Source: CAZHVS01 sp964536015
GTDB taxonomy: Bacteria > Bacteroidota > Ignavibacteria > Ignavibacteriales > Ignavibacteriaceae
Assembly: GCA_964536015.1 (NCBI GenBank)
Contig: CAZHVS010000007.1
Coordinates: 1-64,000, forward strand
Direction of reading: 5' to 3'
Length of the DNA stretch: 64,000 nt
Positions 52,984-63,201 of this stretch are shown in pieces. The notes below the pieces were generated by a model. That model had not been told where the DNA came from and ran no database searches. It saw only the letters and a program-made list of their open reading frames with translations. The translations under genes and the position numbers were made by a program. Each line of letters begins with the position of its first letter. Positions within the stretch are counted from its first letter, which is position 1.

Positions 52984-55900
52984 TTGAACTCAAAAGAAAA
53001 ATCCATTGGTATATGTATTGGAGCATCATCAATAAGCTCGGTAACAATTTCACGAGAAAACAAGGAAGATTTAATAACAAATCACATCGTTATTCCGCAT
53101 AAAGGAAATCCTAAAAAAATTCTCGAAGATATACTCAATGGCGAAACTGCTGATAAACTTACTATTACAGGAAGAAAATTTCGTAACTTTTTAAATGCTG
53201 CAAATATCTCTGAACCTGAAGCAGTTGAGTATGCGCTTTCTTTCCTGAACATAAAGACTGACATTGTAATAAGTGCCGGCGGTGAAAACTTTATGATTTA
53301 CGTAATTGATAAGTTCGGTAAAATCTCGAAAGCTGTGTCAGGTAATAAATGCGCTTCGGGAACAGGAGAATTCTTTCTTCAGCAAATTAAAAGAATGAAT
53401 TTATCTTTAGAAGAAGCAATAAATCTTGGTATTAATGGAAATGCACATCCGATTTCTGGAAGATGTTCTGTGTTCTGCAAATCTGATTGCACACATGCAT
53501 TGAATAAAGGAATACCAAAAGAAAATGTTGTTGCCGGTTTAACAAAAATGATGGCACAGAAAATTACCGAATTAACATCGCAAATAAATTTCAAATCAGC
53601 AATTTTAATTGGCGGTGTTTCTTTAAATGATGCTCTCCTGAAACATCTTAAACAGAATATTAATGTGAGAGTCCTTCCTGAATCTCCTTATTTTGAAGCA
53701 CTTGGAGCTTCGGTTCATGCACTTGATAAAAACACTTTATGCGCTGACAAAAAAAATATCTTTAAAGAAAATCACACTAGTTTTGTCTTTCATGATGATT
53801 TAAATAAATATATTTCTAAAGTACGTTTTGAGCAAGGAAAAACTGAAAAAGCTAAAACAGGTGATGTTACAATTCTTGGTCTCGATGTTGGTTCAACCAC
53901 AACAAAAGCAATATTAATGCGTGTAGAAGATCAGGCAATTCTTGCTTCTGAATATTTACGAACTAATGGTGATCCGATTTTCGCTTCTGTGGAATGTTAT
54001 AAAAGTTTAAAGAAACAAATTTTAGTACCCATAAAAATTATTGGTTTAGGAGTTACTGGAAGTGGTAGACACATTGCCGGACTTCAGGCATTGACAAAAG
54101 GCATAATAAATGAAATAATTGCTCATGCTGCAGCAACACTATATTTTGATAAAAATGCTGATACTATTTTTGAAATAGGAGGACAGGATGCAAAATATAC
54201 ACATATCACCAGTGGTGTTCCTTCCGATTATGCAATGAACGAAGCCTGTTCTGCCGGGACAGGTTCATTTCTTGAGGAAGCAGCTAATGAATCTTTTGAA
54301 GTAGATTATAGACAAATAGGCGAGCTCGCATTAAGCTCAACTTCCCCTCCAAACTTTAATGACCAATGCGCTGCATTCATTTCAAGTGATATAAAAAACG
54401 CTCTTCAGGAAGGGTTGAAAAGTGAAGACATACTTGCCGGACTTGTCTATTCTATTTGTATGAATTATATAAATCGTGTTAAAGGAAACAGACCAGTCGG
54501 AAAAAAAGTATTTATGCAAGGAGGTGTTTGTTATAACAAAGCTGTTCCTATTGCAATGGCAGCTCTTACTGGCAAAGAAATAATTGTCCCTCCAGAACCT
54601 GGTTTAATGGGAGCTTTTGGAGTCGCTCTTGAAATTAAAAAACGGATTGAATTAAATTTATTAACTCCAGAAGAATTTAATCTTGATGAATTAATTAATC
54701 GTAAAACGAATTATGAAAAGATTTTTACCTGTAATGGCGGAAAAGAAAAATGTGATTTAAAGTGTAACATTTCTCTAATTAAAGTAAATGAAAAAACATA
54801 TCCATTTGGTGGAGCTTGTAATAAATATAACATTCTGCACAAAGATATAATAATTGATTCCGAAAACCTGAACTTAGTACGTCTGCGTCAGGAACTTGTC
54901 TTCAATAAATATCTGATTAAGCGTAAATTATCTGCAAACGCAAAATCAATTGGTGTTTCAAAATCATTTTTAACCAACACTTATTTTCCTCTTTACTATA
55001 ATTTTTTTACTCAACTTGGTTTTAAAGTAATAATTAGTGATGAACCTAAAACAGAAGGCATAGAAAAAAAACAATCCTCCTTTTGTTATCCTGTTGAACT
55101 TGCACACGGTTTTCTTCAGGATTTAATTGACAAGAAACCCGATTATATTTTTCTTCCGCACATACTTGACATATATAGTAATAAAAAAAATTTCTATGAC
55201 AGAACCTGCGTCCTCCTACAGTCTGAAGTTTATTATCTAAAAACCACGTTTAAAAAAGAACTTAAGGAAATAGAAATTCTGTCTCCTATTTTAAGTTTTT
55301 CAAATGGATTTATAGGAGCAAAAAATGATTTTGTGAACTTAGCTTTAGAATTAGGGATAGACAAATCGTTTGCTGCTGAATCTTATAATTTTTCTGTAAG
55401 CATAATTCAGGAAATGTTTGAGGAATTTCAACAAGTTGGGTCAAAAGAATTAGAACGACTGAAAAATAATTCTGATCTGTTCGCGGTTGTGCTTTTTGGA
55501 AGAGCCTATAATTCATTTGCAAAGGAAGCTAATCTTGGTATTCCACAAAAATTTTCATCGAGAGGAATTACAATTATTCCACATGATTTTTTATCAGTGG
55601 ATAACTTTCCCTCTTATGAACATATGTACTGGGGAATGGGCAACCAGATTTTAAAGGCGGCAAGATTCGTTAAAAACCATCCACAATTATTCGGTACCTT
55701 TATTACCAATTTCAGTTGTGGACCTGATTCAATGCTGATTACCTATTTCAGAAACATAATGGAAGAAAAACCATCCCTTACTATTGAGCTTGACAGTCAT
55801 TCTGCTGACGCAGGAATAAATACTCGAATAGAAGCTGCAATAGATGTGATAAGAAGTTATGTTGAAGTTAACAAGAAAATCAAAAAAAATTATTTTCAAA

Positions 55901-57345
55901 ACATCTTTACTCCCGTTAAAATTAAAGACTCTCACTCCTTAATTACTTCCGAAGGAGAAGAAGTATCGATTTTTGATAAGAAAGTTAGACTGCTTATTCC
56001 AAGTATGGGAAGATACGGAGCAGAAGCATTTGCAGCCGCATTCAGATTTATTGGGATTAATTCTCAACCTGTTTCAATTCCACATATCGAGACTTTGAAA
56101 AAAGGAAGAGCCTTTACTACTTGCAAGGAATGTCTTCCTCTAATTCTTAATGTTGGATCGTTGCTTGAAAATTATGATGAAAGAAGCTCTGAGATAACAT
56201 TGTATTTTATGGCTGAAGGTACAGGTCCGTGCCGGTTTGGTCAATATCATATTTATCTTGAAGATGTTATAAAAAAAAATAAATTAAGAAACGTTGGTAT
56301 TTATACATTAACGGATGAAGACTCTTATGGTGGACTTGGTAATGAATTTACCAAACACGGCTGGGCAGCAATTACAGTTGCTGATGTAATTCAAAACATT
56401 TCTCATGCAATAAATGCCCTGGCAATCAACAAAGAAGAAGCTACAGCTATTCTCGAAAATGAGTGGAAGAAAATTATTAGTACAATAGAATCCTCTCCTG
56501 TAGAACTTATTTATAAACAACTTGAAAAAACTGCAACAGTTCTTTCTAAAATAAAGACAAAAATCTCTTATGATGACGCTGTTAAAGTTGCATTAACAGG
56601 AGAAATATATGTAAGACAAGATGACTTTTCACGTAGTGATTTGATTGATAGGCTTTCAAAAAATAATATTGTAGTGAAAGTTGCTCCAATTGGAGAATAC
56701 GTTTACTATTCAAACTATCTGGCAAAAAGAGATGATGGTAAAGAAATTTCGTCATTAAAAGATAAAATAAAATATTCTCTTAGAAACCAAATACAATTGA
56801 AAATTGAAAAAAAAATAAAAAGAGCTTTAAGCAATTCAGGTTTTTACAGATATGAACTTGTAAATGTTGAAAATATAATTAAGAGTGCCGAACATCTAAT
56901 AAGACCAGAAATGGCTGGAGAAGCTATTTTAACAGTAGGAACAAGTTTAAGAGAAATTCTGGATGATGTTTCCGGAGTTATTTCAATAGGTCCTTTTGGT
57001 TGTATGCCTTCAAGAGTTGCAGAAGCTATCCTAAGTTCAGAAATGAATTCAGACGGAAAAGCTGAATCTGATAAAAATTTTATAAAAGATGATTTTGATT
57101 TTGAAGATTTTCCATTTTTATCAATTGAAACCGATGGGAATTTATTTCCTCAAATTATTCAATCAAGGATTGAAATTTTTATGCTGCAGGCAGAACGGGT
57201 TCATAAAAAATTACTGGAACATAATTTAATAGGCCGCAAGCACGGTATGAAAGTCTTAAGGACAATCTATAAGAAATATTTTGGAACGGGTAAACAAAAG
57301 AAAGAAAGAGAATCATTTGGACAATTTTTACCTGAGACAGACTAA
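52984..57345 (+). CDS. Giant acyl-CoA dehydratase activase-related protein (BcrA/BadF ATPase)
   Basis: A 1453-residue fusion. Two BadF/BadG/BcrA/BcrD ATPase units (about 5-250 and 295-560; LGLDVGSTTTKAILM in the second) each carry a cysteine pair that in activators bridges a [4Fe-4S] cluster: GNKCASGTGEF with GRCSVFCKSDC, and NEACSAGTGSF with NDQCAAFISSD. A DUF2229 region (about 650-880) and a C-terminal part (about 1000-1440) related to the dehydratase component follow. Relatives activate 2-hydroxyacyl-CoA dehydratases by ATP-driven electron transfer; the target here is unknown. The start is TTG at 52984, since the first ATPase motif begins within nine residues and no ATG fits. Confidence 0.88.
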   Translation: MNSKEKSIGICIGASSISSVTISRENKEDLITNHIVIPHKGNPKKILEDILNGETADKLTITGRKFRNFLNAANISEPEAVEYALSFLNIKTDIVISAGGENFMIYVIDKFGKISKAVSGNKCASGTGEFFLQQIKRMNLSLEEAINLGINGNAHPISGRCSVFCKSDCTHALNKGIPKENVVAGLTKMMAQKITELTSQINFKSAILIGGVSLNDALLKHLKQNINVRVLPESPYFEALGASVHALDKNTLCADKKNIFKENHTSFVFHDDLNKYISKVRFEQGKTEKAKTGDVTILGLDVGSTTTKAILMRVEDQAILASEYLRTNGDPIFASVECYKSLKKQILVPIKIIGLGVTGSGRHIAGLQALTKGIINEIIAHAAATLYFDKNADTIFEIGGQDAKYTHITSGVPSDYAMNEACSAGTGSFLEEAANESFEVDYRQIGELALSSTSPPNFNDQCAAFISSDIKNALQEGLKSEDILAGLVYSICMNYINRVKGNRPVGKKVFMQGGVCYNKAVPIAMAALTGKEIIVPPEPGLMGAFGVALEIKKRIELNLLTPEEFNLDELINRKTNYEKIFTCNGGKEKCDLKCNISLIKVNEKTYPFGGACNKYNILHKDIIIDSENLNLVRLRQELVFNKYLIKRKLSANAKSIGVSKSFLTNTYFPLYYNFFTQLGFKVIISDEPKTEGIEKKQSSFCYPVELAHGFLQDLIDKKPDYIFLPHILDIYSNKKNFYDRTCVLLQSEVYYLKTTFKKELKEIEILSPILSFSNGFIGAKNDFVNLALELGIDKSFAAESYNFSVSIIQEMFEEFQQVGSKELERLKNNSDLFAVVLFGRAYNSFAKEANLGIPQKFSSRGITIIPHDFLSVDNFPSYEHMYWGMGNQILKAARFVKNHPQLFGTFITNFSCGPDSMLITYFRNIMEEKPSLTIELDSHSADAGINTRIEAAIDVIRSYVEVNKKIKKNYFQNIFTPVKIKDSHSLITSEGEEVSIFDKKVRLLIPSMGRYGAEAFAAAFRFIGINSQPVSIPHIETLKKGRAFTTCKECLPLILNVGSLLENYDERSSEITLYFMAEGTGPCRFGQYHIYLEDVIKKNKLRNVGIYTLTDEDSYGGLGNEFTKHGWAAITVADVIQNISHAINALAINKEEATAILENEWKKIISTIESSPVELIYKQLEKTATVLSKIKTKISYDDAVKVALTGEIYVRQDDFSRSDLIDRLSKNNIVVKVAPIGEYVYYSNYLAKRDDGKEISSLKDKIKYSLRNQIQLKIEKKIKRALSNSGFYRYELVNVENIIKSAEHLIRPEMAGEAILTVGTSLREILDDVSGVISIGPFGCMPSRVAEAILSSEMNSDGKAESDKNFIKDDFDFEDFPFLSIETDGNLFPQIIQSRIEIFMLQAERVHKKLLEHNLIGRKHGMKVLRTIYKKYFGTGKQKKERESFGQFLPETD

Positions 57346-57388
57346 AAAGCAATATTAAAATTTAGTTTTTAAAAACAAAAGAGTTGAT

Positions 57389-57396
57389 TATATTTG
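57389..57396 (+). promoter_or_regulatory. Bacteroidetes-type -7 element upstream of tRNA-Ser
   Basis: TATATTTG matches TAnnTTTG exactly, 14 bases before the tRNA. No convincing TTG element is seen at the expected distance upstream. The local string TTATATTTGCA is the same as before yebC. Confidence 0.5.
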
Positions 57397-57410
57397 CACC
57401 GCAAATTTCT

Positions 57411-57499
57411 GGAGAGATGGCAGAGTGGTTGAATGCGGCGGTCTTGAAAACCGTTATACTGAGCGATCGGTATCCGGGGTTCGAATCCCTGTCTCTCCG
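57411..57499 (+). tRNA. tRNA-Ser (TGA)
   Basis: Acceptor GGAGAGA/TCTCTCC, anticodon stem CGGTC-type with loop CTTGAAA (anticodon TGA), a long variable arm (TACTGAGCGATCGGTA region) typical of class II tRNAs, T arm CGGGG-TTCGAAT-CCCTG and discriminator G at 57499. The variable arm and anticodon identify Ser. CCA is not encoded. Confidence 0.97.
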
Positions 57500-57500
57500 C

Positions 57501-57545
57501 AAAAAGAAAAGCCTCAAATTATTTCTATTTGAGGCTTCTTTATTT
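57501..57545. terminator. Bidirectional rho-independent terminator
   Basis: An 11-bp perfect stem (AAGCCTCAAAT at 57509-57519, ATTTGAGGCTT at 57527-57537) has an A-rich flank on the left and a T-rich flank on the right. It can therefore end the tRNA-Ser transcript on the plus strand and the gene at 57558 on the minus strand. Confidence 0.9.
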
Positions 57546-57557
57546 ATAACAGTTAAT

Positions 57558-58334
57558 TTATGGTTTTAATACTGCATAAATGGACTTTGCGGCAGCTTCT
57601 CCTTCTTTATCATCCGCAAATAATAAACTTATTTTAGGATATTCCATAAAGTTCGATAAAATATCAAGCCGCCATTCATAATGATTAGTTGTATTTTCTA
57701 TTGAAGTAGTAACTGTTTTCCCTTTGTAACTTCCAGAATTTGTAGAAAATCCGTTTCCCCAATGAATTGAAGAACCGCTTATTGAACCTTTGGTTTTTGA
57801 TTCAGATTTTCCAACTGAAGTGCTTCCAAGATGAACATGCTCAATCATTACTTCTTTTATATTTTCTTTTGATAATCCACAGATATCTCCTTGTTTCATA
57901 TCACCGTAAACGCAGCCATTACTGTTATAACAGAAAAATGTCCAGTCACCAAAACCATAACCTTTACCATTAATAACTTCCGATACTTTATATGCAGTAT
58001 CAAGCGTATGGTCCCATTGCGCCTGATTCATTTTATCATAAGCTTTTTTACGTAAATAATTCAAAAAAGTTGTTACACCAGTAAGAACTACAAAAGCTAT
58101 AATGGCAAGGAGAAGTCCTAAGAAAAATCCTCCATTAGAAAAAAAACCAATTAGAAATAGTAATGCCATAATAGAATACTTGGCATAAACACCATATTTT
58201 GAATTCTGTTCTGCTTTGAAAGCAGCATTAGCGGCATCCATTACAAATTGAGTCTCTGAAAAAGTGGTTATGTTAAATGTTGGTTTTAATGAAAATTTTG
58301 CCGGAAATTGCGGCACCTGAACTGAAGTTGACAT
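57558..58334 (-). CDS. Membrane protein of unknown function
   Basis: I do not recognise this 258-residue protein. It has no signal peptide. Two adjacent hydrophobic segments (about 50-66 and 69-93) form a helical hairpin, preceded by a ~48-residue soluble stretch. A cytosolic or periplasmic domain of ~160 residues follows, with Gly/Ser/Thr-rich runs (SETKGSISGSSIHWGNGFSTNSGS-like region around 185-205, quoted only in part: GSISGSSIHWGNG). The ATG has a good AAAGGAG sequence upstream. It stands alone between tRNA-Ser and the hybrid regulator. Confidence 0.75.
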   Translation of the reverse strand: MSTSVQVPQFPAKFSLKPTFNITTFSETQFVMDAANAAFKAEQNSKYGVYAKYSIMALLFLIGFFSNGGFFLGLLLAIIAFVVLTGVTTFLNYLRKKAYDKMNQAQWDHTLDTAYKVSEVINGKGYGFGDWTFFCYNSNGCVYGDMKQGDICGLSKENIKEVMIEHVHLGSTSVGKSESKTKGSISGSSIHWGNGFSTNSGSYKGKTVTTSIENTTNHYEWRLDILSNFMEYPKISLLFADDKEGEAAAKSIYAVLKP

Positions 58335-58534
58335 TTTTTACTCCTTTGAGTTAATTACTAAAATTATTTTAATCGCGGATTTATAAAAAATCCTTCCTCA
58401 AAATGTATTTTTCAGGAGTTGATTGGTTAGCAGAAATCGGTCAAAGATTATAACAAATCAGTCAAAAATGATTAATATTCTGTAAAAAATAAGTAAGCGA
58501 GTTAAAAATTTTAACAATTTACTTAAATATATCA

Positions 58535-61500
58535 CTAATCTTTATTTAGAATTTCGGAAGGTAAATAACCAAATTCCTGTTGAAAACATTTTGAGAAATA
58601 AGGCAGACTGTTGAATCCAACAGAAAAAGCAGCTTCAGAAACACTGGCTCCATCTTCTTTAATTTTTATTACTGCTTTGTACAACCTATAAGAACGAATA
58701 AATTCGTTTGGGGATTTATCGAACATTGCATTCATTTTTCTTCTAAGTTGACTTTGGCTCATCCCTGCATCGTTGGAAAATTCTTCAACATCATACTCGG
58801 AATTTGTATAATTCTTTTCGAGTAGTGATTTTATTTTTTCGATAAATTGTCTCTCCATTGAAGTTAATTTCTTTTCATTTACAATTTGGCTTTTCTCTTG
58901 TGTCTTTATTATACTATTTAACTTCTGATTCAATATTTTACGAATAGATATAAGGTTTTTAATTCTCGTTAAAAGTTCGTCTCTATTAAAGGGTTTTACA
59001 AGATAATCATCAGCACCGGTTTCAAGTCCTTCTAATTTATTTTCAAGAGTTGCTTTTGCAGTTAATAAAATTACCGGAATATGATTGGTTATTTCCGAAG
59101 TTTTAATTTTTTTGCAAAACTCGTAACCATCCATCTCCGGCATCATAACATCGCTAATAATCAGATCGGGAATTATTTCAAATGCTTTTTCTATTCCTTC
59201 TTTGCCATTGGTTGCTTCATGAACAAAATAATTATTATTTAGTAAACTTGTAATTAATTCCCTCATATCTGTATTATCTTCAACAAGGAGAATTATGGGT
59301 TTGTCTTCTTGAAAAAGATTTTTGTTTTGTTCTTTTACTTGTTTTCTTTCTTCGGGCAGCAATAATTGATAATCTTGATCTTCTTCTATTATCTCATCTA
59401 TCCTGTAAACAAAATCATCTGTATAAATCCAAAAGATAAACTTAGTACCTTCATTTATTTGGCTTTGCACTTCAATTTGTCCTCTGTGCATTTCAATAAG
59501 TTCTTTCGTTAGTGATAGCCCGATTCCAGTTCCTTCCGAGTTTTTATTTAATCCATTATCAACCTGGTAAAACCGGTTGAATATGTTTGGAAGCACAGAT
59601 GAAGGAATTCCTATACCTGTATCTTCTACAGTTACATATAATCTATCTTTATTTTTTTCTACTGAAACTAAGATTCTCCCATCTTCTTTAGTAAATTTTA
59701 ATGCGTTCGATAGCAGGTTATACATTACTTTTTCAATTTTATCAGCATCAAACAAAATTTCTAAATCATTAAGCTCGGAGAAGAAAACAAGATTAACCTG
59801 CTTTAACTTGGCAGTGGATTCAAAACTCATCACTATTCTTCTTAAAAATTCTATTACATTCTTTCTTGAGACCTGTAATTTCATACTGCCGGCTTCAATT
59901 TTGGCAATATCAAGAAGCTGGTTTATCAATAATAAAAGTCTTCTTGCATTTCTTTCCATCAATTCAATGGTGTGTCTTGTCCCTCCTTCTTTTATTTTTT
60001 CTTTCAATTCCCTTAGAGGTTCAATTATTAATGTAAGCGGTGTTCTTAATTCGTGTGAAATATTTGCGAAAAAATTTGATTTAATCCTATCCGTCTCTAA
60101 CAGTTTTTCAGCCTCAAGTTGATGAAGTCTTAAATCATTTTTTAATTTAACTTTTTTAATTTCATATCGATGTAAGAAATAGTATACAGTAAATATAATC
60201 AGCACATAAAAAAGGTACGCCCACCAGGTTTTATAAAATGGAGGAAGAATAACTAATTTTAATTTAACACCTTCGTCATTCCAGATACCATCATTGTTTG
60301 AAGCTTTAATGTGTAATATGTAAGTTCCTGCATCGAGATTTGTATAGACTATTTCTCGCCTGTTACTATTATTTATCCATTCTTTATCAAAACCTTCTAA
60401 TCTATATGTATACTGATTTTTGTTTGATTTAATAAAATTCAATGAAGCCACTTGTATAGTGAAAAAATTCTGAGAATGTTTAAGCTCCACTTCATTCAAT
60501 ACTGAAATATCAGCCTGTAATGACACCTCTTCATTGAATACCTTTAATGATGTCACTACGACTCCCGGAATTACCTTATTAACTTTCAGGTTGTGTGGAT
60601 AAAATGCTATTAATCCATGTTTGGTCCCAAAATAAAATTCACCCTTCCTCGATTTTAGAGCCGAATTAATTATAAAATATGAAGAAGGCAAACCATCTTC
60701 TTTTGTAAATAGTGAAATTGTTTTAGTTTTTAAATCGGACTTTGCAAGACCAGCATCTGTACCAAACCAAACTATAGAATCATAATCAAATAAAATCGAA
60801 AAGATATTCTTGTTTGGAAGGCCATCTTTCGCATATAATGACTTAAATTTTTGAGTATTAATATCAAAAATTTTCAGACCTTCATGCAAAGTGCAAATCC
60901 AGATTTTGTTATCAGAATGTATTTTCAATGCAATATATTGATTGGCGCTCGCCCAATCATTTCCTGAAATATAGCGAGTGATTTTTGTAAAATTCTTTTC
61001 AACTCTGAATAACCCTCCTAGTGTTGTTAACCAGAGATCTCCGTTTGTTCCTTTGGCTATATCTGTTATTGTAAAATCAAGTATAACTGAATTAGAATCT
61101 GTTCTTAAATTCAAGAATTTAATTGAATCATTTTTCTCATTGCACTGAAATATGTTATCTCTAAAAGCAAAATATTTTATCCCGTTATCCCCTTCCGCCC
61201 CACAAGAAATATTTTCATTGGTCAGCGTAGAGTTTATAGAGAATTTTTTTGAACTTATATTATTTACCGGATTGACACTAAAAACTCCTTTTTCAGTACA
61301 GGCAATAATATTTTTCTTTGAGTCTTCAAACAAGTAATTAATTTTAAGAGGACTTCCGGGCATCTTAATTTGTTGAAAAGTATTCTGACTAACAACAAAT
61401 TTTGTCAGCCCTCCTCCACCTGTTGCCAACCAGATGTTACCCATTGAATCTTCAATCATAAACTTGACAATATTATAATTCAGACTCGAATTAATTAATG

Positions 61501-63010
61501 GATTATTTTTAAAAACCAAGAATGCTGCTTGCTGCGTATGTAAAATATTTATTCCTTCTTCAAAAGATACACACCAGACTGAACCTGCTTTATCAATATA
61601 TATGGATTTGAATTTGTTAGATATTAATCCATTAGATGTAGCAGGATCTATTTTGTAGTTGGTTGCAACTTTATTATTTAAATTAATTTCAAATATTCCT
61701 TCACCATCAGTGGATACCCACAATATATTTTCTTTTGTCGAGACAATATCGGTGACAATTAAACTATTTAAAGAAAGATTATTTAATTTCAATTCATAAA
61801 ACAACTTTTGAATTTTATTGAAAATAAATATTCCTTTGTTCGTTGCCACGAGCAAAGAGTCTTTGTTTAGTATTTCAATGCTGTTTATAACAGATTTTTC
61901 ATTCTTCTTGAACGGCAGATAAAAATTGTTGAATTGCTTTTCTTTTTCATTAAAAGATGTCAAACCATCTTTTGTAGCAATCCAAAATATATTTTCATCA
62001 TCCTCAACAATTTTGGTTATTGTTTGATCATTTAATCCCGGAATTTTTTTAATATCATTAATTTCGTAATTAAATTCTTTTGCTTCTTCTTCTGTTAAAG
62101 AAATAACCCGCAACCCCCAAAATTCAGGGTAATCGGGAGCTAATGCATTCCAGTCATTATAGCAATGACTAATATCAGAACGATAATTAAGATAGTATTT
62201 CCCACTGTTCAATTCAATTAGTTTAATGATAATGCGATTTTTAACATCCCCACCTAAGTGAAAATTCCTTCCTTCCCGCATAGTCCAGACAATTTTATTA
62301 GCCGTATTATCAATCCAACCATAATCAAAATAATCTTCACTAACAATTTCCCCACCTCCAACTATTAAAAGTTTTGTTTTCTTTTGCAGAGTAAATTGTT
62401 TTTTAATTTGTACATAATTCCCCGGCCGAGTAATTGCCGCAACTGGTGATTTGAGCTTAAGTAATGATGCTACTTTACCAAGAAGTGTTTTTGAATATGA
62501 GAAATCGTATTTAAAATAATTCTGAAATTTATTTTTGGTTTTATCATATTTACTAAAACCACCCCAGGTACCCGCCCAGATATTTCCAGCCTTATCTTTA
62601 TGTAATGAAGTAATATTATTATCATGAATGGAAAATCCGTTAGATGGTTGATTGATAAAATAATCAAATTTATCTTTAAGTTTGTTATACCTGTTTAATC
62701 CCCCCGATAAAGTACCAACCCATAAATCGCCGTTGTTATCTTCTAATACAGATGTTACTCCATCAGATGATAAAGTATTTTGATTGCTATTGCTATGTCT
62801 GTACTGTTTAAATGAATAACCATCGTACCTTAATAAACCATTGCGGGAACCTAACCAGATAAATCCTTTTTTATCTTGGTATACACAATTAATTGAGTTG
62901 GTTGGAAGTCCTTGTTCAATAGTCAGAGCTTCAAATTTTTTATTTGTTTGCTGCGAAAAAAGAGGTATTATCTGAATTAAGATAAACACCAAAAAATATT
63001 TATTTCTCAT
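58535..63010 (-). CDS. Hybrid two-component system regulator (propeller-Y_Y_Y-HK-REC-AraC)
   Basis: A 1491-residue one-protein phosphorelay. In order: signal peptide (1-20), propeller repeats (about 25-790; GFIWLGSRNGLLRYDG, GDLWVGTLSGGLNRYN), Y_Y_Y domain (about 830-915), membrane helix (about 925-945), HisKA with His near residue 985 (ANISHELRTPLTLI), HATPase, receiver with Asp near 1287 (LIISDVMMPEMDG) and a C-terminal AraC-type DNA-binding domain (about 1395-1491). Relatives (HTCS) sense glycan breakdown products in the periplasm and switch on utilisation genes. Unusually, residues ~172-325 hold an extra domain interrupting the propeller. A divergent NMT1-like gene 191 bases away is a possible target. 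Confidence 0.93.
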   Translation of the reverse strand: MRNKYFLVFILIQIIPLFSQQTNKKFEALTIEQGLPTNSINCVYQDKKGFIWLGSRNGLLRYDGYSFKQYRHSNSNQNTLSSDGVTSVLEDNNGDLWVGTLSGGLNRYNKLKDKFDYFINQPSNGFSIHDNNITSLHKDKAGNIWAGTWGGFSKYDKTKNKFQNYFKYDFSYSKTLLGKVASLLKLKSPVAAITRPGNYVQIKKQFTLQKKTKLLIVGGGEIVSEDYFDYGWIDNTANKIVWTMREGRNFHLGGDVKNRIIIKLIELNSGKYYLNYRSDISHCYNDWNALAPDYPEFWGLRVISLTEEEAKEFNYEINDIKKIPGLNDQTITKIVEDDENIFWIATKDGLTSFNEKEKQFNNFYLPFKKNEKSVINSIEILNKDSLLVATNKGIFIFNKIQKLFYELKLNNLSLNSLIVTDIVSTKENILWVSTDGEGIFEINLNNKVATNYKIDPATSNGLISNKFKSIYIDKAGSVWCVSFEEGINILHTQQAAFLVFKNNPLINSSLNYNIVKFMIEDSMGNIWLATGGGGLTKFVVSQNTFQQIKMPGSPLKINYLFEDSKKNIIACTEKGVFSVNPVNNISSKKFSINSTLTNENISCGAEGDNGIKYFAFRDNIFQCNEKNDSIKFLNLRTDSNSVILDFTITDIAKGTNGDLWLTTLGGLFRVEKNFTKITRYISGNDWASANQYIALKIHSDNKIWICTLHEGLKIFDINTQKFKSLYAKDGLPNKNIFSILFDYDSIVWFGTDAGLAKSDLKTKTISLFTKEDGLPSSYFIINSALKSRKGEFYFGTKHGLIAFYPHNLKVNKVIPGVVVTSLKVFNEEVSLQADISVLNEVELKHSQNFFTIQVASLNFIKSNKNQYTYRLEGFDKEWINNSNRREIVYTNLDAGTYILHIKASNNDGIWNDEGVKLKLVILPPFYKTWWAYLFYVLIIFTVYYFLHRYEIKKVKLKNDLRLHQLEAEKLLETDRIKSNFFANISHELRTPLTLIIEPLRELKEKIKEGGTRHTIELMERNARRLLLLINQLLDIAKIEAGSMKLQVSRKNVIEFLRRIVMSFESTAKLKQVNLVFFSELNDLEILFDADKIEKVMYNLLSNALKFTKEDGRILVSVEKNKDRLYVTVEDTGIGIPSSVLPNIFNRFYQVDNGLNKNSEGTGIGLSLTKELIEMHRGQIEVQSQINEGTKFIFWIYTDDFVYRIDEIIEEDQDYQLLLPEERKQVKEQNKNLFQEDKPIILLVEDNTDMRELITSLLNNNYFVHEATNGKEGIEKAFEIIPDLIISDVMMPEMDGYEFCKKIKTSEITNHIPVILLTAKATLENKLEGLETGADDYLVKPFNRDELLTRIKNLISIRKILNQKLNSIIKTQEKSQIVNEKKLTSMERQFIEKIKSLLEKNYTNSEYDVEEFSNDAGMSQSQLRRKMNAMFDKSPNEFIRSYRLYKAVIKIKEDGASVSEAAFSVGFNSLPYFSKCFQQEFGYLPSEILNKD

Positions 63011-63201
63011 ACCTCAAAATATAGCTGTAATTCATAAATGATACTGAAAAAATTTGGGTAAAATCTTAATAAATAATTTATGGAATAATCTGGTACAGTA
63101 TAATAATTAGAATAAAAGTCTTTCGTTTTTTATAAAGATTTTTTTTAAGTTAAGTTTATGAAAAATATCTCTTATTAATCTTTACCAGAAGAATAAAATC
63201 A

